Below are positions 1-7,573 of a DNA stretch of 64,000 bases, piece after piece; the first letter of the stretch is position 1; each line of letters begins with the position of its first letter. Origin of the DNA: Aquisalimonas lutea (GTDB lineage: Bacteria; Pseudomonadota; Gammaproteobacteria; Nitrococcales; Aquisalimonadaceae); the NCBI RefSeq assembly GCF_030409225.1, contig NZ_JAUFPK010000001.1, positions 554,191 to 618,190 of the forward strand, given 5' to 3'. The notes below the pieces were generated by a model. It saw only the letters and a program-made list of their open reading frames with translations, searched no databases and was not told where the DNA came from. The position numbers and the translations under genes were made by a program.

Positions 1-217
1 ACCGGGGAACGACGGCCACGTCCTGGACGCCGCCGGCACCGCGGGCCTGGTGATCTGCGGCTGGGGCAACCACGGTCGCCTGCGGGCACGCGGCGCCGCC
101 GTGCTCGCCATGCTGCGTGCCCACGGGATCGTGCCCCTGGTGCTGGACATCACCCGGGCCGGTGAGCCGCGGCACCCGCTGTACCTCCGCTATGGACTCC
201 GGCCGCGCTGCCTGTGA
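1..217 (+). CDS. DUF1643 family protein, 3' end only
   Basis: The reading frame is open from the left edge (first full codon at 2) and stops with TGA at 215-217, so only the last 71 residues are visible. The tail carries ICGWGNHG and GEPRHPLYLRYG, which resemble the conserved C-terminal half of DUF1643 proteins (GxWGxxG, then GxPxHPLYL). The biochemical function of the family is unknown; members are small cytoplasmic proteins often found in mobile or accessory regions. It converges on the LysR gene that follows, with about 30 bases between the two stops. The start codon and upstream context lie outside the window. Confidence 0.75.
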   Translation, partial: PGNDGHVLDAAGTAGLVICGWGNHGRLRARGAAVLAMLRAHGIVPLVLDITRAGEPRHPLYLRYGLRPRCL

Positions 218-248
218 CCGGCGCCCGGCGGCCGCCCCGGGCCGGCGC

Positions 249-1136
249 TCATGCCGAAGGCTCGGCCTCGGCGACCAGCCAGTCCCACAGCAGGATCGCT
301 TCGTCGCGCACGGGCGCCCGCCCCGGGCGGGTCAGGTAGAACGCCTCGTCCACCTCCAGCCACAGGGGAAAGGGGGCGACCAGCGTGCCGTCGGCGATCG
401 CCTCCGGCATGAAGCTGCTGCGACCCATGGCCACCCCCGCGCCATGCCGCGCCAGGGCGTGGCTCGTGGCCATGGTGTCGCACAGCAGGCTGTGCGTGCG
501 GCCCGCGAGATCCGCAACGCCGGCCTCCGCCAGCCACTGCGGCCAGCCGGCCTCGAAGCCGGTGGCGTGCACCAGGGTGTGCTCGCTCAGGTCCGCCGGC
601 CCGGCCAGCGTGCCGGCGATCGCCGGTGTACACACGGGGGTCATCTGCTCGCGGGTGAGACGGACGACGTCCACGCCGCTCCAGTCCCCCTGCCCGTACC
701 GGATTTCCATGTCCGCCCCGTCGCCGCCGAAATCCCCGGGCCACACCGCCGTGGCCAGGCGCAGCGGTACCTCCGGGTGCGCCTGCTGGAACCGGGCCAG
801 GCGGGGCGCCAGCCAGAAGCGCATGAAGCCGGGTGTGGAGCGCAGGGTCACCGGGCCTTCCCGCTCCGGGCCGAAGGCCTCCTCCACGCCGCTGGCCAGG
901 CGCTCGAAGGCATCCCGCACGGCCGGGACGAAGGCGCGACCGGCTTCCGTGAGCTCCAGCGCCCGGGCATGCCGGATGAACAGGGCCTGGCCGGTCTGGT
1001 GCTCCAGCAGCCGGATCCGCTGGCTCACGGCAGCCTGGGTAATACCCAGCTCGCGCGCGGCCTCGGTGAAGCTCATGTGCCGGGCGGCCGCATCGAAGGC
1101 GTGCAGCGCCTGGGCGGAGGGCAGACGTCGGGGCAT
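249..1136 (-). CDS. LysR-family transcriptional regulator, GcvA-like
   Basis: A 295-residue protein of normal LysR length. The N-terminal winged helix-turn-helix (about residues 5-65) reads LHAFDAAARHMSFTEAARE then GITQAAVSQRI, the pattern of the GcvA/AmpR branch. The rest is the periplasmic-binding-protein-like effector domain. The start is the ATG at 1136, directly before the conserved HTH; a longer open frame upstream has no matching sequence. It is divergent from the gamma-butyrobetaine hydroxylase-like gene with 211 bases between starts, the usual arrangement for a LysR regulator and its target. The effector is unknown, but a betaine or carnitine-related compound is a reasonable guess from context. 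Confidence 0.9.
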   Translation of the reverse strand: MPRRLPSAQALHAFDAAARHMSFTEAARELGITQAAVSQRIRLLEHQTGQALFIRHARALELTEAGRAFVPAVRDAFERLASGVEEAFGPEREGPVTLRSTPGFMRFWLAPRLARFQQAHPEVPLRLATAVWPGDFGGDGADMEIRYGQGDWSGVDVVRLTREQMTPVCTPAIAGTLAGPADLSEHTLVHATGFEAGWPQWLAEAGVADLAGRTHSLLCDTMATSHALARHGAGVAMGRSSFMPEAIADGTLVAPFPLWLEVDEAFYLTRPGRAPVRDEAILLWDWLVAEAEPSA

Positions 1137-1153
1137 GGTGCGGCACTCCAGGG

Positions 1154-1170
1154 ATAAGCGCGGTATAAGC
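1154..1170. promoter_or_regulatory. In-phase direct repeat ATAAGC-N5-ATAAGC, candidate LysR site
   Basis: ATAAGC occurs at 1154-1159 and again at 1165-1170, exactly 11 bases apart (one helical turn), just upstream of the LysR start at 1136 in the divergent region. LysR proteins bind phased half sites, so this may be an autoregulatory site. The repeat is short and could be chance. Confidence 0.3.
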
Positions 1171-1347
1171 AAACCAGTGAAGGCAGGTTCACCGGCGCCC
1201 GGCGATCGGGTCAAGCGGTTTCCGCGGCGCCGCCATGTCCATGCGATCAGTTTTCTTGGGTCTTTGGGGCCGGATTCTTCGTTTGCGACCCGCACCCGCG
1301 GCACCGAGCATGACGGTGTCATACGCCAACGCAACGAGAGGGAGCCA

Positions 1348-2556
1348 ATGACCGCGACCGCAACCGAGACGCAACGCCCCGAGCCCCTGGTGGACATGGG
1401 CGAGCTTTCCGCCTATGCCGGCGACCACCGACTGCGCAGCGCCCAGCTCGACGGCGAGACGGTCCGGGTCACCTGGGACGACGGGCGCACCGCAGGCTAC
1501 CACCCGTTGTGGCTGCGCGATCACTGCCCCTGCCCGGCGTGCCGTCATCCCCAGACCCGGGAGCGCACGTTCCGTCTCCTCGACCTTCCGGAGACCCTTC
1601 CGCGACCGGAGGTAGAGGCCAGTGCCCGGGGCACCCTGATCGTACGCTGGCCGGCGATGGCGGAGCACGCCGCCCACGAGAGCGAGTTCGACCCCGGCTG
1701 GCTGCGCCAGCGCGCCGCCGCGGACGAAGACCTCGACGACAGCGGGCGCACGCAGCTGTGGGACGCCGCGATCGCCTCCAACCCGCCCTCCGTGGACTTC
1801 GGCGAGGTCACCGGCTCCGACGCCGGCCTGCGGCGCTGGCTCGACCAGCTCAGCCGCTACGGCTTGGCGCTCATCGACAACGGCCCCACCGAGCCCGGCA
1901 GCATCGAAGCCGTCGTCGCCCGGATCGGCTGGCCCCGGGAGACCAACTTCGGCCGCTACTTCGACGTGGTCTCCAAGCCGAACCCGAACAACGCCGCGTT
2001 CACGGCCATCGCGCTGGAGCCGCACATCGATCTGCCCAACTGGCAGCGGCCGCCGGACTTCCAGTTCCTCTACTGCCTGGAGAACGAGGCGGAAGGCGGC
2101 GCATCGACCCTGGTGGACGGCTTCGCCGTGGCCGAGTCCCTGCGCAGCGAAGACCCGGAGGCGTTCCGGATCCTCAGCGAGCAGCCCGTGGATTTCCGCT
2201 TCCAGGACGAGGAGGCGGACATCGCCTACCGCGCGCCGGTGATCGGGCTGGACGCCTCCGGCCGTCCGGCGCAGATCCGTTTCAACAACTGGATCCGGGA
2301 CACCCTGCGACTGCCCGCCGACCAGGTCGGGGCGTTCTACCGGGCGTACCGGCAGTTCTGGCAGCGGCTGCGCGACCCCCGGTTCGTGTTCCGCTTCACC
2401 CTGCGGCCGGGCCAGATGATGGCCTTCGACAACCTCCGTGTGCTGCACGGGCGCGAGGCCTTCGATCCCAACACCGGGCAGCGGCACCTGCAGGGGACCT
2501 ACATCGACCGCGACCTGGTCCGGTCCCGCCTGCGGGTATTGGAGCGGGGCGGCTGA
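1348..2556 (+). CDS. Gamma-butyrobetaine hydroxylase-like Fe(II)/2-oxoglutarate dioxygenase
   Basis: A 402-residue protein with the two-domain layout of gamma-butyrobetaine dioxygenase. An N-terminal DUF971-like zinc domain has Cys60, Cys62, Cys65 and His67 (RDHCPCPACRHP). A TauD/TfdA catalytic domain has the iron ligands His226 and Asp228 (EPHIDLP) and a distal His367 (VLHGREAF). The family hydroxylates gamma-butyrobetaine to L-carnitine with 2-oxoglutarate, O2 and Fe(II). The ATG at 1348 follows GAGAGGGAG; the open frame extends far upstream but there has no homologous character. A betaine-type binding protein gene follows 76 bases downstream, and a LysR gene is divergent upstream. Trimethyllysine or another quaternary amine is an alternative substrate. 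Confidence 0.87.
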   Translation: MTATATETQRPEPLVDMGELSAYAGDHRLRSAQLDGETVRVTWDDGRTAGYHPLWLRDHCPCPACRHPQTRERTFRLLDLPETLPRPEVEASARGTLIVRWPAMAEHAAHESEFDPGWLRQRAAADEDLDDSGRTQLWDAAIASNPPSVDFGEVTGSDAGLRRWLDQLSRYGLALIDNGPTEPGSIEAVVARIGWPRETNFGRYFDVVSKPNPNNAAFTAIALEPHIDLPNWQRPPDFQFLYCLENEAEGGASTLVDGFAVAESLRSEDPEAFRILSEQPVDFRFQDEEADIAYRAPVIGLDASGRPAQIRFNNWIRDTLRLPADQVGAFYRAYRQFWQRLRDPRFVFRFTLRPGQMMAFDNLRVLHGREAFDPNTGQRHLQGTYIDRDLVRSRLRVLERGG

Positions 2557-2632
2557 GCCAGTGCGCCCCTGCTCCCCGGGAGGCCGGCGCATCGGCCTCC
2601 CTTTCTCCGAAGCAACAGGGAAATCCGTATCG

Positions 2633-3565
2633 ATGCAAAACAATCATGTCATCCGGAAGGGGCTCCCGGCCCTGGCACTCGCGTTCAGCGTGGCCGCTCC
2701 CGCCGCCGCCGACACCGTGGATTTCGGCATCCAGGCATGGCCGGGGGTGACGGTCAAGACGGAGGTCGCATCCCGGCTCCTCGAGACCATGGGCTATGAC
2801 ACGGCTACCACGGAACTGTCGTCATCGGCGATCTACCAGGGCATCCGCAACGGCGACATCGACGTCTCCCTGGGCGCCTGGATGCCGGCGCACGAATCCA
2901 TGGTCCAGCCTCTTCTCGACGACGAGGTCGCCGTCCAGCACGCGGTGAATCTCCGCGGCGCCGTGCAGGGGCTGGCGGTTCCGGCGGAGGTCTATGAGTC
3001 CGGCGTCACCAGCGTCGAGGAGCTGGTCGCCGAGGGCGAGCGGTTCAATCGCACCATCTACGCCATCGAGCCGGGCGCCGGAATGACGCGCGCCTTTCGT
3101 GCCGCCGTGGAGGAGGACTACAAGGGGCTCGGCGACTGGAATGTCGTCCCCAGCAGCGTCGCCGGCATGATGGCCCAGGTGGATCGCGCGGTGCAGCGCG
3201 ACCAGGCGGTGGTCTTCCACGGCTGGAAGCCGCACTGGATGGACGTGGTCTACGACATCCGCTTTCTCGCGGACGAGGACGGCAGCGACATCGCCGACAT
3301 CGAGACCACGGTCTACACCGTGGTACGCAGCGGCTGGCCGGACGAGAACCTGCAGGCCAGCCGCTTCCTCGAGCAGATGGAGGTGCCCCTGGACGCGCAG
3401 AGCGTCTGGATCAAGGGGCTCAGCCGGGACGAGCGCGAGACCGAGGTGGTGGCCGAGGAGTGGATCCGCGGCAACCTGGACACCGTCGAGGACTGGCTGG
3501 AGGGCGTCCGCGGCGCCGACGGCGAGCCGGGCATCGAGGCCGTACGCGAACGCTACGGCTCCTGA
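2633..3565 (+). CDS. Glycine betaine/carnitine-type ABC transporter substrate-binding protein (ProX/OpuAC)
   Basis: A 310-residue exported protein. The first 27 residues form a signal peptide ending AAPAAA-DT. The mature part (VDFGIQAWPGVTVKTEVASRL and IDVSLGAWMPAHE) matches the OpuAC/ProX type II binding fold, in which aromatic residues cage a quaternary ammonium group; Trp residues are present at the expected motifs (QAWPG, GAWMP, HGWKPHWMD). It would act in the periplasm, delivering betaine or carnitine-like ligands to a ProVW-type permease. No permease or ATPase gene lies nearby, so it must use a remote one. It probably forms a transcription unit with the upstream dioxygenase. The ribosome-binding site is weak (ACAGGGAA). 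Confidence 0.88.
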   Translation: MQNNHVIRKGLPALALAFSVAAPAAADTVDFGIQAWPGVTVKTEVASRLLETMGYDTATTELSSSAIYQGIRNGDIDVSLGAWMPAHESMVQPLLDDEVAVQHAVNLRGAVQGLAVPAEVYESGVTSVEELVAEGERFNRTIYAIEPGAGMTRAFRAAVEEDYKGLGDWNVVPSSVAGMMAQVDRAVQRDQAVVFHGWKPHWMDVVYDIRFLADEDGSDIADIETTVYTVVRSGWPDENLQASRFLEQMEVPLDAQSVWIKGLSRDERETEVVAEEWIRGNLDTVEDWLEGVRGADGEPGIEAVRERYGS

Positions 3566-3577
3566 CACCCGGGCGAA

Positions 3578-3603
3578 CCGGGCAGCCCGCCCGGGCTGCC
3601 CGG
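3578..3603 (+). terminator. GC-rich hairpin after the betaine-binding protein gene
   Basis: CCGGGCAGCCCG at 3578-3589 is exactly complementary to CGGGCTGCCCGG at 3592-3603, a stem of about 11 pairs closing a tiny loop, 13 bases after the stop codon. There is no U tract, but similar hairpins follow several other genes here. It lies between convergent genes and could serve both. Confidence 0.55.
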
Positions 3604-3644
3604 GAAGCGGTATGTGAGCACCGCCGGTCGCATACCGGATGCGC

Positions 3645-4586
3645 TCAGGCCGATCGGCGCACCGGCGCGCCCGATTCCGTGTCGCCCGGTTCATGATCGT
3701 CGATTTGCGACCAGGCGGTGCGTACCGCGACGAGCAGGGCGCCGATGGCGGCGTCATCCGCCCGGTCGGCGCGATAGACCAGTCCCAGGTCGATGGGCCA
3801 GGACGGCTCCAGCAGCTTGAGACTGCCGTTGCCGGCCGCCTCGCGGCCGTAGCGCTCTTCCAGCAGACCCAGGCCCATGCCGGCGCGCACCATGGCGCGG
3901 ATGGACTCCTCGCCGTCGACCCGATTGATGATGTTCGCTTCCGCCGTGCTCGCCCCCAGGATCTCCGGCATGAGCAGGCGGAACGGGCAGCCGGCGACGC
4001 CGGGCCAGATCCAGGGCAGTGCCGCACGCTCGGCCGGATCGTCCGGCAGCCGGTCCAGCGGGAAGTCCCCGGGGGCCGCCACCCGTAACCGCCGCCGTCC
4101 CAGCAGCTCCCGCGCCAGCGCCGTATTGTCCACCGGCCCGTAGACGAAACCGGCGTCGAGCCGGCCGGCCGCTACGTCGGCGACGATACGCTCGCTCATG
4201 CTCGACTCCAGCTGCACCACCAGGGGCGGCTCGCCGCGCGCGGCCACGGTCATGAGCGTACTCACGCCCAGGTGCTCCGGCGGTGCGTTCAGGCCCAGCG
4301 ACACCGTGCGCGTGCGGTTGCCGTTGAGTACAGCCGCCGTGTCCCCGAGCTCGCGCACCGCCGTCATGACCCGGCGTGCCGCGGGGAGGAGACGCTCGCC
4401 GGCGTCCGTCAGGGCCATCCCCTGCCGCGTGCGGCGAAACAGCACCACGTCGAGCCGCTCCTCCAGCTGCCGCACGTGGGCGGTAACCGCCGAGGGGGTC
4501 GTGTGGCGGCGCGCCGCGGCCCGGGTGAGATTGCCTTCCTCCGCCACCAGAAGGAACGAGCGGACCTGGTTGAAGTTCAGATTCAT
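3645..4586 (-). CDS. LysR-family transcriptional regulator
   Basis: A 313-residue LysR protein. The N-terminal HTH (FNQVRSFLLVAEEGNLTRAA then TPSAVTAHVRQLEERL) is followed by the usual FRRTRQGMALTDAGERLL boundary and an effector domain. It is convergent with the binding-protein gene and divergent from the small DUF1127 gene, about 100 bases away, so it may control either itself or that gene. The ATG at 4586 follows GGACGG. Nothing in the sequence identifies its ligand. Confidence 0.9.
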   Translation of the reverse strand: MNLNFNQVRSFLLVAEEGNLTRAAARRHTTPSAVTAHVRQLEERLDVVLFRRTRQGMALTDAGERLLPAARRVMTAVRELGDTAAVLNGNRTRTVSLGLNAPPEHLGVSTLMTVAARGEPPLVVQLESSMSERIVADVAAGRLDAGFVYGPVDNTALARELLGRRRLRVAAPGDFPLDRLPDDPAERAALPWIWPGVAGCPFRLLMPEILGASTAEANIINRVDGEESIRAMVRAGMGLGLLEERYGREAAGNGSLKLLEPSWPIDLGLVYRADRADDAAIGALLVAVRTAWSQIDDHEPGDTESGAPVRRSA

Positions 4587-4686
4587 CGTTCACCGTCCAT
4601 GAATATAAGGGTCACCAATCTGCAATGGCGGCGGCCGCTTGCCTTGCCAATAATAGCTCATGAATCAAGCGCACGAGGCAAAAGCG

Positions 4687-4935
4687 ATGATCACGAATAC
4701 GCAACAGTCCGTTCGTGAAAACAGAATACTTTCGGCATCGCCGGACGGCACCTCCCGGCACCCGCCCCGGCCGCTGCGGATCATCACCCGGGCTGCCGAC
4801 GCGTTCCACCGGATGCGCCGCCGTGCGCGGCTGCGCCGCGACCTCGAACGCATCGACGACCGCATCGCCCGCGATATCGGCATACCGCGGTACGAGCTCG
4901 AGCGGGAGGCGGCGAAGCCGTTCTGGCGGAAGTAG
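4687..4935 (+). CDS. DUF1127 small basic protein
   Basis: An 82-residue protein whose C-terminal third (LERIDDRIARDIGIPRYELE) is the DUF1127/YjiS-like motif: an arginine-rich helix, then a DIGI(S/P)R turn. Small DUF1127 proteins in alphaproteobacteria have been linked to RNA turnover and phosphate or life-style regulation; for this one no role can be stated. I chose the ATG at 4687 because GAGG lies at good spacing before it; an in-frame ATG at 4660 has no ribosome-binding site. The gene is monocistronic, ending in a perfect 13-bp hairpin at 4981-5011. The N-terminal 40 residues are low-complexity, basic and unconserved by eye. Confidence 0.78.
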   Translation: MITNTQQSVRENRILSASPDGTSRHPPRPLRIITRAADAFHRMRRRARLRRDLERIDDRIARDIGIPRYELEREAAKPFWRK

Positions 4936-4980
4936 CCCCTGCACCGAAACCACTTCCCCTGACCCCTGTACGCCAGAGCA

Positions 4981-5011
4981 GGTGCCGGGCCCGAGCCACG
5001 GGCCCGGCACC
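4981..5011 (+). terminator. Perfect 13-bp hairpin terminator after the DUF1127 gene
   Basis: GGTGCCGGGCCCG at 4981-4993 pairs perfectly with CGGGCCCGGCACC at 4999-5011 around the loop AGCCA, 46 bases after the stop. It is the strongest hairpin seen in the window. The following bases are pyrimidine-rich (ATTCCTCTGTCTGT) without a true U run. Confidence 0.7.
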
Positions 5012-5046
5012 ACCCGCATTCCTCTGTCTGTCGCCCGGGAAATCAA

Positions 5047-5059
5047 TTGGTCGCACCAA
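5047..5059. promoter_or_regulatory. GntR/FCD operator, distal copy (TTGGTCGCACCAA)
   Basis: Palindrome TTGGT-CGC-ACCAA, flanked by A and T so that it extends to ATTGGT/ACCAAT. It fits the FadR-subfamily GntR consensus TNGTNNNACNA. A -10-like TATACT follows at 5063-5068. A second copy with identical arms lies 141 bases downstream, just before the GntR gene. Confidence 0.65.
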
Positions 5060-5187
5060 TATTATACTGGCGCCAACCGGGCACACCCCCGCACGAAACG
5101 CGAAAAAAGAATATAAAATCCTATAAATCAGATATTTTATTAAACGCTTGACGACCCCACCGAAACTGTGCTCCGATGAAATCACAA

Positions 5188-5200
5188 TTGGTCCGACCAA
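5188..5200. promoter_or_regulatory. GntR/FCD operator, proximal copy (TTGGTCCGACCAA)
   Basis: Palindrome TTGGT-CCG-ACCAA with the same arms as the copy at 5047-5059. It is 30 bases upstream of the GntR start codon and downstream of a -35-like TTGACG at 5148-5153. The two sites bracket an unusually AT-rich stretch (about 5101-5145), consistent with an autoregulated promoter and possible looping between dimers. Confidence 0.68.
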
Positions 5201-5230
5201 AATAATAATGCCACCAGGAGGAGAGAAGCC

Positions 5231-5977
5231 GTGTATTCCCCGGACGAAGACGGAGTCTTTGAGCAACTCAAGAGCGTGATCCTGGCCGCCGAGACCGACG
5301 CCAGGGGCCGCGTCCGGCTGCCCCCGGAGCGCACGCTGGCCGAGCAGCTCGGTGTCCAGCGCTCCACCGTCCGGGAGCGTCTCGCCAGCCTGGAGAACAT
5401 CGGCGTCATCCGGCGCACCCGGGGCAGCGGCACCTACGTGCAGATGCCCAATCCCGGATTCGTCCAGCTGTACTTCGATCTGGCGGTCAAGCTGGGCTAT
5501 GTCTCGGTGGACGAGATGGAGCGGGCCCGGGAGATGCTCGAGCGCGAGATCGCCCGCATCGCCGCCAGTCACGCCACCGACGACGACGTCGCCGAGCTCG
5601 CGCGGCTCTACGAGGTGATGGTGCACGCCCGGACCATCGAGGAAGGGCTGGAGGCGGACTACGAATTCCACCAGCGCCTGGCGTACATGACGCGCAACCC
5701 CGTCGTCATTCTTCTCATCGAGGGGCTGTCGTCCGTGCTGCGCGAGGTCCTGTACCGCCGCCGCGTCCTCGTGCGCCGCGTGCCCGCCGGCGCCGAGCGC
5801 ACCAACGCCACCCACCCGGCCATCGTCGAGGCGATCCGGGCCCGGGATCCGGAAGCCGCCATGGCCGCCATGGACGAGCACTTCCGCGTCTGGGAGGAAC
5901 AGGCATCCAGCATCGCTTCGTCCCGCGATAGCGCCAGCCTCCTGGAAACCCCGCCACGAAACCAAGACTCGCCCTAG
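5231..5977 (+). CDS. GntR-family regulator with FCD ligand-binding domain
   Basis: A 248-residue FadR-type regulator. A winged HTH fills about residues 8-75 (ERTLAEQLGVQRSTVRERLA, then GVIRRTRGSGTYV); an all-helical FCD domain follows (about 85-230), which in relatives binds an organic acid or sugar acid, often through a metal. Translation starts at the GTG at 5231, right after AGGAGGAGAGAAGCC. It is the first gene of the TRAP/SDR/transketolase operon, with the TRAP binding protein gene 41 bases downstream. Two TTGGTNNNACCAA palindromes upstream are its likely operators, so the substrate or a breakdown product probably induces the operon. Confidence 0.9.
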   Translation: MYSPDEDGVFEQLKSVILAAETDARGRVRLPPERTLAEQLGVQRSTVRERLASLENIGVIRRTRGSGTYVQMPNPGFVQLYFDLAVKLGYVSVDEMERAREMLEREIARIAASHATDDDVAELARLYEVMVHARTIEEGLEADYEFHQRLAYMTRNPVVILLIEGLSSVLREVLYRRRVLVRRVPAGAERTNATHPAIVEAIRARDPEAAMAAMDEHFRVWEEQASSIASSRDSASLLETPPRNQDSP

Positions 5978-6018
5978 CGAGCACACGTTGCAGCAATCTC
6001 GACCGAGGAGGAGAGACG

Positions 6019-7008
6019 ATGAAAGCAGTAACTCTGAGCAAGGGCCTCATGCTCGCAGCGAGCATGACCCTCCTGACCCCCGCGGTTTCCGCGGAAACGC
6101 TGGTACTGGGACACGGCGCGGCGCCGGACAATCCCCGGACCCGCGCCGCCGACCTGTTCGCCGCACTGGTCTCCGACTACACCGGCGGCGAGCTGGAGGT
6201 CCAGACCCAGGGCTCCGAGCAGCTCGGCTCCGATACGGAGATGCTCCAGCAGGTGCAGACCGGCGCCCTGGATCTCAGCGCCAACAGCCAGGGGCCGCTG
6301 GCGTCCATTGCACCCAAGGCCAACGTCTTCGGCCTGCCGTTCCTGTTCGACTCGCCCCAGGCCGCCTGGGAGGTCGTGGACGGCGAGATCGGTGACGAGG
6401 TTGCTCAGCAGGCCGAGGAGCGCGGGATCAAGGTCCTGACCTACTGGGGCAACGGCATCCGGCACACCACCAACAACGTCCGCCCCATCGAGGGACCGTC
6501 GGATTTCGAAGGGCTGAAGATCCGCACGCCCGACGACTCCATGACCATCTCCATCTTCGAGACCCTGGGAGCCAACCCCGAACCCCTGGCCTTCGGCGAG
6601 CTCTACACGGCCCTGCAGCAGGGGGCGATGGACGGCCAGGAGAACCCCATCGTCAACATCTGGTCGTCGGATCTCTACGAGGTCCAGGAGTACCTGTCGC
6701 TGACCGGGCACAAGTACGAGGTCACGCCCTTCGTGGTCAGCCTGCAGACCTGGAACCAGCTCTCCGGCGAGCACCAGGAGGCGATCACGCGGGCGGCCGA
6801 GGAAGCCGGCACCTACCAGCGCATGGAGCTGGTCCGGCAGACCAAGGAGCTTCTCCCGCGTCTCGAGGAGGCGGGCGTCGCCATCAATGAGGCCGACGTC
6901 GCGGCCCTGCGGGAGGCGACAAGCTCGGTCTACGACGCGTGGGAGGACGAGCTCGGCGACATCGTGCCCGAAGCTCGTGAAGCGGCCGAAGCAGCGAACG
7001 CGCAATAA
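6019..7008 (+). CDS. dctP: TRAP transporter substrate-binding protein (DctP family)
   Basis: A 329-residue periplasmic protein with a signal peptide of about 25 residues (cleavage after VSA). Family marks include GALDLSANSQGP, LGLPF-type FGLPFLFDS, and GLKIRTPDD carrying the arginine that usually binds the ligand carboxylate. The segment FGELYTALQQGAMDGQENP is the DctP signature. It captures an organic anion and feeds DctQM, encoded directly downstream. A strong GAGGAGGAGAGACG precedes the ATG. The ligand cannot be read from sequence; the operon's SDR and transketolase suggest an acidic sugar derivative or a similar polyhydroxy compound. Confidence 0.93.
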   Translation: MKAVTLSKGLMLAASMTLLTPAVSAETLVLGHGAAPDNPRTRAADLFAALVSDYTGGELEVQTQGSEQLGSDTEMLQQVQTGALDLSANSQGPLASIAPKANVFGLPFLFDSPQAAWEVVDGEIGDEVAQQAEERGIKVLTYWGNGIRHTTNNVRPIEGPSDFEGLKIRTPDDSMTISIFETLGANPEPLAFGELYTALQQGAMDGQENPIVNIWSSDLYEVQEYLSLTGHKYEVTPFVVSLQTWNQLSGEHQEAITRAAEEAGTYQRMELVRQTKELLPRLEEAGVAINEADVAALREATSSVYDAWEDELGDIVPEAREAAEAANAQ

Positions 7009-7021
7009 CGGCGCGCCACGG

Positions 7022-7048
7022 TTGCCCGGGAGGTGAGCCCCCGGGCAA
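7022..7048 (+). terminator. Intercistronic hairpin between dctP and dctQ
   Basis: TTGCCCGGG at 7022-7030 pairs with CCCGGGCAA at 7040-7048 (nine pairs, nine-base loop) in the 64-base dctP-dctQ gap. Hairpins here commonly cause partial termination or protect the upstream mRNA, so that the binding protein is made in excess over the membrane subunits. Confidence 0.5.
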
Positions 7049-7072
7049 TCAACGAACCTGCGGAGGTCGATC

Positions 7073-7573
7073 ATGTCTCCCACGCGCATCGTTCATGTGG
7101 CCAGGGCGGTCCGGCGGGGCTTCGTCTATGCCGCCGGCGCCGTCATGGTGGCCTGCACCCTGGTCATGGGCACCGTTCTCATGGCGGGCGTCGCCCTTCG
7201 CTATGTCTTCGGCGGCGGCCTGACCTGGGGCACTGAGCTGTCCGTGATCCTGTTTCCCTGGCTGATCCTCGCCGGCGTCGTCGTCGCCGCGGCCAACAAC
7301 GAGCACCTCGGCATCGACTACCTGGTGCGCAAGCTGCCCGCCGGCTACCGGCGCGCCCTGCAGCTGGTTTCCATTGCCGTTGTCACGGGGCTGATGCTGG
7401 TGATCGCCGCGCAGTCCCCGCAGCTGCTCAATGCCTTCCAGTATCAGCGCACCGCCGTGCTGGGGTGGCCGGTGTCGTACGCGTTCTACAGCCTGCCGTT
7501 CGGCCTGCTGTCGGTCGCGGCGGTCACGCTGCTGCGCGTGCCCGAGGTACTCTTCGGGGAGGCGGAGTCATGA
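7073..7573 (+). CDS. dctQ: TRAP transporter small permease (DctQ)
   Basis: A 166-residue inner-membrane protein with four hydrophobic segments (about residues 17-42, 55-75, 93-115 and 132-155). The signature WGTELSVILFPWLILAGVV near residue 60 is that of DctQ, which pairs with DctM to form the translocating unit. GGAGGTCGATC precedes the ATG at 7073. Its stop overlaps the dctM start (ATGA at 7570-7573), indicating translational coupling. Confidence 0.9.
   Translation: MSPTRIVHVARAVRRGFVYAAGAVMVACTLVMGTVLMAGVALRYVFGGGLTWGTELSVILFPWLILAGVVVAAANNEHLGIDYLVRKLPAGYRRALQLVSIAVVTGLMLVIAAQSPQLLNAFQYQRTAVLGWPVSYAFYSLPFGLLSVAAVTLLRVPEVLFGEAES

Noticed and set aside
117-1157. Long plus-strand open frame opposite the first LysR gene
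   Set aside because: It is a GC-driven shadow: it lacks motifs and lies antisense to a clear LysR protein with conserved HTH.
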